DNA from: Nanobdellota archaeon
GTDB taxonomy: Archaea; Nanobdellota; Nanobdellia; Pacearchaeales; GW2011-AR1
Reading direction: 5' to 3'
NCBI GenBank assembly: GCA_030688225.1
Contig: JAUYIO010000019.1
Location: 1-15,729, forward strand
DNA length: 15,729 bases
The notes beneath the pieces were generated by a model that searched no databases, was not told the origin of the DNA, and worked only from the letters and a program-made list of their open reading frames with translations. Shown here in pieces: positions 13,794 through 15,729 of the stretch. The position numbers and the translations under genes were made by a program. Numbering within the stretch: position 1 is the stretch's first letter; the number at the start of each line of letters is the position of its first letter.

Positions 13794-14738
13794 TTACTTC
13801 TCATTAATAAATTCATAAGCTGAATGAGCAGCAGTACATCCGTCGGCAACTCCTGTAATAAGCTGTTTGAATTGTTTGTCTGTAATATCTCCTGCAGCAA
13901 AAACACCGGCAATATTTGTAGAAGAATCTTTATGATTGATTATTATCTCTCCATTTTGATTGGTTTTAACTCCAAGAGTTTTTGCAAGTTCTGAAAGCAT
14001 TACATGTCCTATTGCAATAAAAACTCCATCAACATTAATTTCTTTTTTACCATCGTAAGGTTTGTCCAAAACAATACTTTTGACAGAATTATCTCCTTTT
14101 ATTTCAGTAATGTTCGTGTTATTCAAAACTTCTATTTTTTTATTCTTTTTTATTCTCTCAAGATTTATTGGTTCAGGATGTATATTTTCCCCTCTATAAA
14201 CAATATAAACTTTTTTTGCATGTTCTGAAAGTAAAAGCGCATCTTTTGCAGCAGAATCACTTCCTCCAACAACAGCAACAATCCTGTTTTTAAAAAGAGG
14301 GCCATCACATAAAGCACAATAACTTATTCCTTTATTTTCAAATTCTCTTGAACCTTTCACGTTCTCAGGGAGTTTTTTCCACTTTGTTCCTGTTGCAAAG
14401 AGAATTGTTTTTGAAGAATATTTACCTTTCTTTGTTTCAACAATGAAACTCTTTTCTTTCTTAATTTTTGTAACAAGCTCATTTTTAATAGTAACTAAAT
14501 CATAAGCTTTTGCATGCTCTTCTAATTTTTTAGCAAGTTCATATCCACTCAATCTTATAAATCCAGGATAATTTTCAACGACATTTGTTGTTGTTATAAC
14601 TCCACCAATTGGAAGTTCTGAACCATTTGAAGCTCCCAAAACAAGCGTTCTCATCCCAAGTCTTGCAGAATACATTGCTGCTGCAAGTCCTGTTCCTCCT
14701 GCTCCTACAATAATAAAATCATAATCATCTTTTTTCAT
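13794..14738 (-). CDS. trxB: thioredoxin reductase-like flavoprotein
   Basis: The enzyme reduces thioredoxin through FAD and a CxxC pair. In the 314-residue product GAGGTGLAAA (12-21) binds FAD, GGVITTTNVVENYPGF (45-60) is characteristic, C141-A-L-C144 in SYCALCDG is the redox pair (usually CATC), GGSDSA (158-163) is the second nucleotide-binding loop and AAGDIT (281-286) closes the FAD site. The HRRxxxR motif that reads the 2'-phosphate of NADPH is absent: at that place the protein has VYRGENIHPEP (180-190). So NADH, another donor such as ferredoxin, or a relaxed enzyme is likely. The gene converges with the flavin reductase (12 bases apart) and is divergent from thioredoxin, its expected substrate. 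Confidence 0.93.
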   Translation of the reverse strand: MKKDDYDFIIVGAGGTGLAAAMYSARLGMRTLVLGASNGSELPIGGVITTTNVVENYPGFIRLSGYELAKKLEEHAKAYDLVTIKNELVTKIKKEKSFIVETKKGKYSSKTILFATGTKWKKLPENVKGSREFENKGISYCALCDGPLFKNRIVAVVGGSDSAAKDALLLSEHAKKVYIVYRGENIHPEPINLERIKKNKKIEVLNNTNITEIKGDNSVKSIVLDKPYDGKKEINVDGVFIAIGHVMLSELAKTLGVKTNQNGEIIINHKDSSTNIAGVFAAGDITDKQFKQLITGVADGCTAAHSAYEFINEK

Positions 14739-14760
14739 TAATCCTAAAATGAAGGATAAC

Positions 14761-14770
14761 TTATAAAATT
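14761..14770 (-). promoter_or_regulatory. TATA box of the thioredoxin reductase gene
   Basis: AATTTTATAA on the minus strand is 27 bases before the ATG at 14738, so the transcript is probably leaderless. It forms a divergent promoter with thioredoxin, the boxes being about 25 bases apart. Confidence 0.6.
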
Positions 14771-14795
14771 ATTGTTAAGTCAGAAATAAGAAAAT

Positions 14796-14805
14796 TTTAT
14801 AAATA
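14796..14805 (+). promoter_or_regulatory. TATA box of the thioredoxin gene
   Basis: TTTATAAATA is centred 25 bases before the ATG at 14826, supporting that start and a leaderless mRNA. Confidence 0.6.
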
Positions 14806-14825
14806 CTCTTCTTTCTAATTAATTA

Positions 14826-15170
14826 ATGAGGAATTTGAAAATGGCGAATAATGACAAAGTTCCTGAATTAAGCAAAACAGAATTTGAAGAATTTACAAAA
14901 GACGGTTTCGTTCTTGTAGATTTTTTTGCAGAGTGGTGCATGCCTTGTTTGATGATGGCTCCTGTAATAGATGAATTAAGTGAAAACTTCAAAGGAAAAG
15001 TAAAGTTCGGGAAAATAAATGTTGATGATAATCAGGAGACTGCAAGAAAATTCAATGTCAGTTCAATTCCAAATTTTGTTTTATTCAAGGATGGAAAACC
15101 TGTTGAGCAATTTGTTGGGGCAATGTCTTCAGAAGATTTTGAAAAAAGATTAAATAGCCTGATTAAATAA
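14826..15170 (+). CDS. trxA: thioredoxin with WCMPC active site
   Basis: Thioredoxin reduces protein disulfides with electrons from the adjacent reductase. The 114-residue product has the whole fold: VLVDFFAEWCMPC (29-41) with the redox pair C38 and C41, FGKINVDDNQETARKFNV, cis-Pro P82 in SSIPNF, and FKDGKPVEQFVGAM. The active site is CMPC instead of the usual CGPC. A change at the second position shifts redox potential and partner choice in studied thioredoxins, so this one may suit an unusual reductase. No signal peptide is seen, so it acts in the cytoplasm. The five residues before M6 are extra to the family, and the TATA box spacing supports the first ATG. The tRNA-Lys promoter starts right after its stop. 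Confidence 0.96.
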   Translation: MRNLKMANNDKVPELSKTEFEEFTKDGFVLVDFFAEWCMPCLMMAPVIDELSENFKGKVKFGKINVDDNQETARKFNVSSIPNFVLFKDGKPVEQFVGAMSSEDFEKRLNSLIK

Positions 15171-15180
15171 TTTTATAAAG
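15171..15180 (+). promoter_or_regulatory. TATA box of tRNA-Lys
   Basis: TTTTATAAAG begins on the base after the thioredoxin stop and is centred about 28 bases before the tRNA 5' end. Confidence 0.6.
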
Positions 15181-15202
15181 TAATTCTACTAATTTTCTTT
15201 AC

Positions 15203-15276
15203 GGCTCCGTAGCTCAGTCTGGTAGAGCACTGGACTTTTAATCCAGGTGTCGCGGGTTCAAATCCCGTCGGGGCCA
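15203..15276 (+). tRNA. tRNA-Lys(UUU)
   Basis: The 74-base cloverleaf has acceptor stem GGCTCCG/CGGGGCC (one T-G pair) with discriminator A, D-arm AGCTCAGTCTGGTAGAGCA, anticodon stem CTGGA/TCCAG with loop CTTTTAA (anticodon TTT at 15237-15239), and T-arm GCGGG-TTCAAAT-CCCGT. CCA is not encoded and no intron is present. AAA, the codon it reads, is very frequent in these genes. Confidence 0.96.
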
Positions 15277-15277
15277 C

Positions 15278-15297
15278 TTGTTATCTTTAGATAACAA
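15278..15297 (+). terminator. hairpin just after tRNA-Lys
   Basis: TTGTTATCT-TT-AGATAACAA is a perfect 9-bp inverted repeat starting two bases after the tRNA. It could end the transcript or guide 3' processing. There is no long T-tract after it, so a terminator role is uncertain. Confidence 0.4.
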
Positions 15298-15326
15298 TTA
15301 ACGATTCTGATTTGAACCTTGGTCTC

Positions 15327-15407
15327 AAATCCTGAGCAACTTCGTGGTAGAGAAGAAATTAAAAAATATCAATAATTCGCGTGCGAGGTTGCGAATAGTC
15401 GGGGCCA
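15327..15407 (+). pseudogene. degenerate second copy of tRNA-Lys
   Basis: This stretch parallels the intact tRNA 131 bases upstream. The 3' end GTCGGGGCCA is identical (15398-15407). GAGGTTGCGAAT stands where the intact copy has GCGGGTTCAAAT. TGGTAGAG (15345-15352) matches the D-arm, and TCC-2-AGC before it matches the acceptor and D-stem. The anticodon region is an A-rich stretch with no arm, and the first bases do not pair with the 3' end, so no cloverleaf forms. It is best read as a decayed tandem duplicate. A remnant of integration at the tRNA 3' end is an alternative. Confidence 0.55.
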
Positions 15408-15511
15408 TTTATAATTTGAACTAAATTAGTTTAAATTAAATATTCGTCATCATAGTATCCATAATTTTTTCTTTTTAATAAAAAGTTTAATCTTCGTTGT
15501 TTTTCAAATAA

Positions 15512-15520
15512 ATTTATAAA
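15512..15520 (+). promoter_or_regulatory. TATA box of the terminal small membrane protein gene
   Basis: ATTTATAAA lies about 45 bases before the start codon at 15562, so this mRNA has a leader of some 20 bases holding a Shine-Dalgarno site, unlike most genes here. Confidence 0.55.
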
Positions 15521-15561
15521 GACAGATTCATTATTACCTATATAAAAAAGGAGGTATGAAA

Positions 15562-15729
15562 ATGGCTAAATTAACAGCATGGCTTGTTACTTTAATTGGT
15601 GTATTGTTAGTACTGCCGGCTTTAGGAGTTGCTCTTCCAGCATGGATAATGACTTGGATAATTCCTTTAGCAGTATTAGTAATTGGTGTAGGCAAGCTCA
15701 TGAGGAACTACAAAAAGAAAGGAAGGAGA
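15562..15729 (+). CDS. small two-helix membrane protein (3' end outside the window)
   Basis: The frame is open to the last base, giving 56 residues so far. MAKLTAWLVTLIGVLLVLPA (helix 1) is followed by a short turn and AWIMTWIIPLAVLVIGVGKL (helix 2), then a basic tail MRNYKKKGRR. Short proteins of this pattern, two helices and a KLxRNYKKK-like end, are common in small-genome archaea, with no known role. A full-strength Shine-Dalgarno AAAGGAGGT ends six bases before the ATG at 15562, choosing it over the in-frame ATG at 15556, which would touch the site. Strong ribosome binding suggests high expression. The basic tail suggests it is close to its end. Confidence 0.8.
   Translation, partial: MAKLTAWLVTLIGVLLVLPALGVALPAWIMTWIIPLAVLVIGVGKLMRNYKKKGRR

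Noticed and set aside
15267..15407. attL/attR pair of a mobile element at tRNA-Lys
   Set aside because: The repeated block is only ten bases, the interval is about 130 bases, and no integrase is in the window. A decayed tRNA duplicate explains the extra matches better. It is kept only as an alternative.
15431..15566. Minus-strand open stretch with a protein-like end (RKNYGYYDDEYLI)
   Set aside because: It has no ATG, GTG or TTG start in frame and runs into the promoter and Shine-Dalgarno site of the membrane gene on the other strand. It could be a decayed gene end, but support is too thin.
1..15729. CRISPR array, insertion sequence or prophage
   Set aside because: No regularly spaced repeats, transposase, terminal inverted repeats or phage structural genes were seen on either strand.

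Overview
The window looks like a piece of an AT-rich archaeal chromosome, most likely a small-genome DPANN archaeon (Pacearchaeota/Woesearchaeota/Nanoarchaeota-like). The lineage is an inference. It rests on archaeal TATA boxes (TTTAAATA or TTTATAAA type) about 25-30 bases before many start codons, which implies mostly leaderless transcripts. It also rests on a tandem-domain ThyX, a SufB-SufC system without SufD, small helix-turn-helix and membrane-anchored winged-helix regulators of archaeal type, and tRNAs without an encoded CCA. No transposase, integrase, CRISPR array or rRNA was seen.

Layout. (1) 1-2507, minus strand: an IscS/NifS cysteine desulfurase, then an unlisted 26-residue peptide with nine cysteines, then a membrane-anchored winged-helix regulator, then a single-pass membrane protein with a Cys/His cluster. 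An 18-bp perfect palindrome stands before the last gene. (2) 2550-7714, minus strand: six genes I cannot assign. Two are coiled-coil proteins. A small membrane protein, a HEALH zinc-metalloprotease-like protein, a protein with an SH3-like fold and an orphan follow in a tight, partly overlapping operon. (3) 7788-9431, minus strand: tRNA-Ser(CGA), a relic of thymidylate kinase, and the tandem ThyX thymidylate synthase, i.e. a dTMP/dTDP synthesis locus with a decayed second step. (4) 9528-13781: Mn-type superoxide dismutase, a convergent helix-turn-helix regulator with a C-terminal C-x2-H/C-x2-C cluster, a 20-bp perfect palindrome in the divergent promoter, and the plus-strand operon sufB-iscU-sufC-flavin reductase. 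(5) 13794-15170: divergent thioredoxin reductase and thioredoxin. (6) 15203 to the end: tRNA-Lys(UUU), a degenerate second copy of that tRNA, and the start of a small two-helix membrane protein with a strong Shine-Dalgarno site.

Function as a whole. Regions 1, 4 and 5 form a sulfur, Fe-S cluster and redox-stress block. The desulfurase supplies sulfur, SufB/SufC and IscU assemble clusters, a flavin reductase may deliver electrons, SOD and thioredoxin protect, and the Cys-bearing regulator probably senses cluster or metal status at the sufB palindrome. The five-gene operon in region 2 is the best candidate for an undescribed system. Its function is unknown, and only the zincin motif gives an enzymatic clue.
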